DNA from: Lachnospiraceae bacterium
GTDB lineage: Bacteria; Bacillota; Clostridia; Lachnospirales; Lachnospiraceae
Direction of reading: 5' to 3'
Length of the DNA stretch: 60,972 nt
Assembly (NCBI GenBank): GCA_016288495.1
Contig: JAEEZH010000025.1
Location: 1-60,972 of the forward strand
Shown piece after piece: positions 60,943-60,972 of the stretch. Position 1 is the first letter of the stretch; every line of letters begins with the position of its first letter. The notes below the pieces were generated by a model, which saw only the letters and a program-made list of their open reading frames with translations, searched no databases and had not been told where the DNA came from. The position numbers and the translations under genes were made by a program.

Positions 60943-60972
60943 TCATTATATTACGAGGAACTATAAAGGCAA

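Overview
The window looks like part of the chromosome of a motile Gram-positive Clostridia member, most likely Lachnospiraceae (Roseburia/Butyrivibrio-like). The basis is the late flagellar block with FliW/CsrA, FlaG, two FlgK and two FliS genes, a DUF115 (Maf) flagellin glycosyltransferase, AGGAGG-type ribosome sites, a CIRCE-controlled hrcA-grpE-dnaK-dnaJ operon, VanW, TupA-like ATP-grasp and TPR/DUF4037/DUF4125 proteins. I could not run a search, so genus is not assigned.

Layout. 1-2434: leftward HAD phosphatase, a MurL-type epimerase broken by one in-frame TAA, and the start of a MurD-like ligase cut by the window edge. 2557-7814: TPR-DUF4037-DUF4125 protein, rsmA, vanW and a 37-residue membrane peptide. 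7843-16223: an unknown membrane-anchored protein, a TupA-like ATP-grasp enzyme, NAD(P)HX repair enzyme, DUF402 protein, a repeat-rich membrane protein, then epimerase, NeuB-cupin fusion and TagF-like transferase (surface polysaccharide or glycan genes). 16429-19473: zur-znuA-znuC-znuB zinc uptake operon with a clear promoter and operator. 19628-21163: putP. 21259-34461: flagellar region, all leftward: flgM, flgN, two flgK, flgL, fliW, csrA // flaG, fliD, fliS, a small chaperone-like gene // a small gene and the Maf gene. 34636-39537: heat-shock operon. 39647-41142: isolated TadZ-like and prepilin peptidase genes. 41326-46439: FliS, flagellin, a 996-residue FliK-like protein and a 65-residue protein. 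46663-51500: glgB and a TPR/degenerate AAA protein with 39-bp repeats. 51632-51703: relic of the 3' end of upp. 51746-59336: oppDFABC followed by an acyl carrier protein and an acyl-CoA synthetase-like ligase. 59589-60599: calcium-binding-repeat protein. 60657-60942: tRNA-Phe-derived repeats, tRNA-Phe and initiator tRNA.

How the genes fit together: sigma-28-like promoters, identified by eye, precede flgM, flaG, the 996-residue gene/flagellin unit and the calcium-binding-repeat protein, which links the last gene to the motility regulon. FlgM, FlgN, FliS and FliW/CsrA form the export, chaperone and translational control set for the filament. The NeuB/epimerase and Maf genes could supply and attach a nonulosonate sugar to flagellin; that link is inference.

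A short palindromic repeat related to ATCCTTCGC-N-GCTCAGGATGACA is scattered through at least eight intergenic gaps and supplies the stop codon of two genes. No CRISPR array, insertion sequence or rRNA was seen, and no gene-free stretch exceeds about 260 bases.
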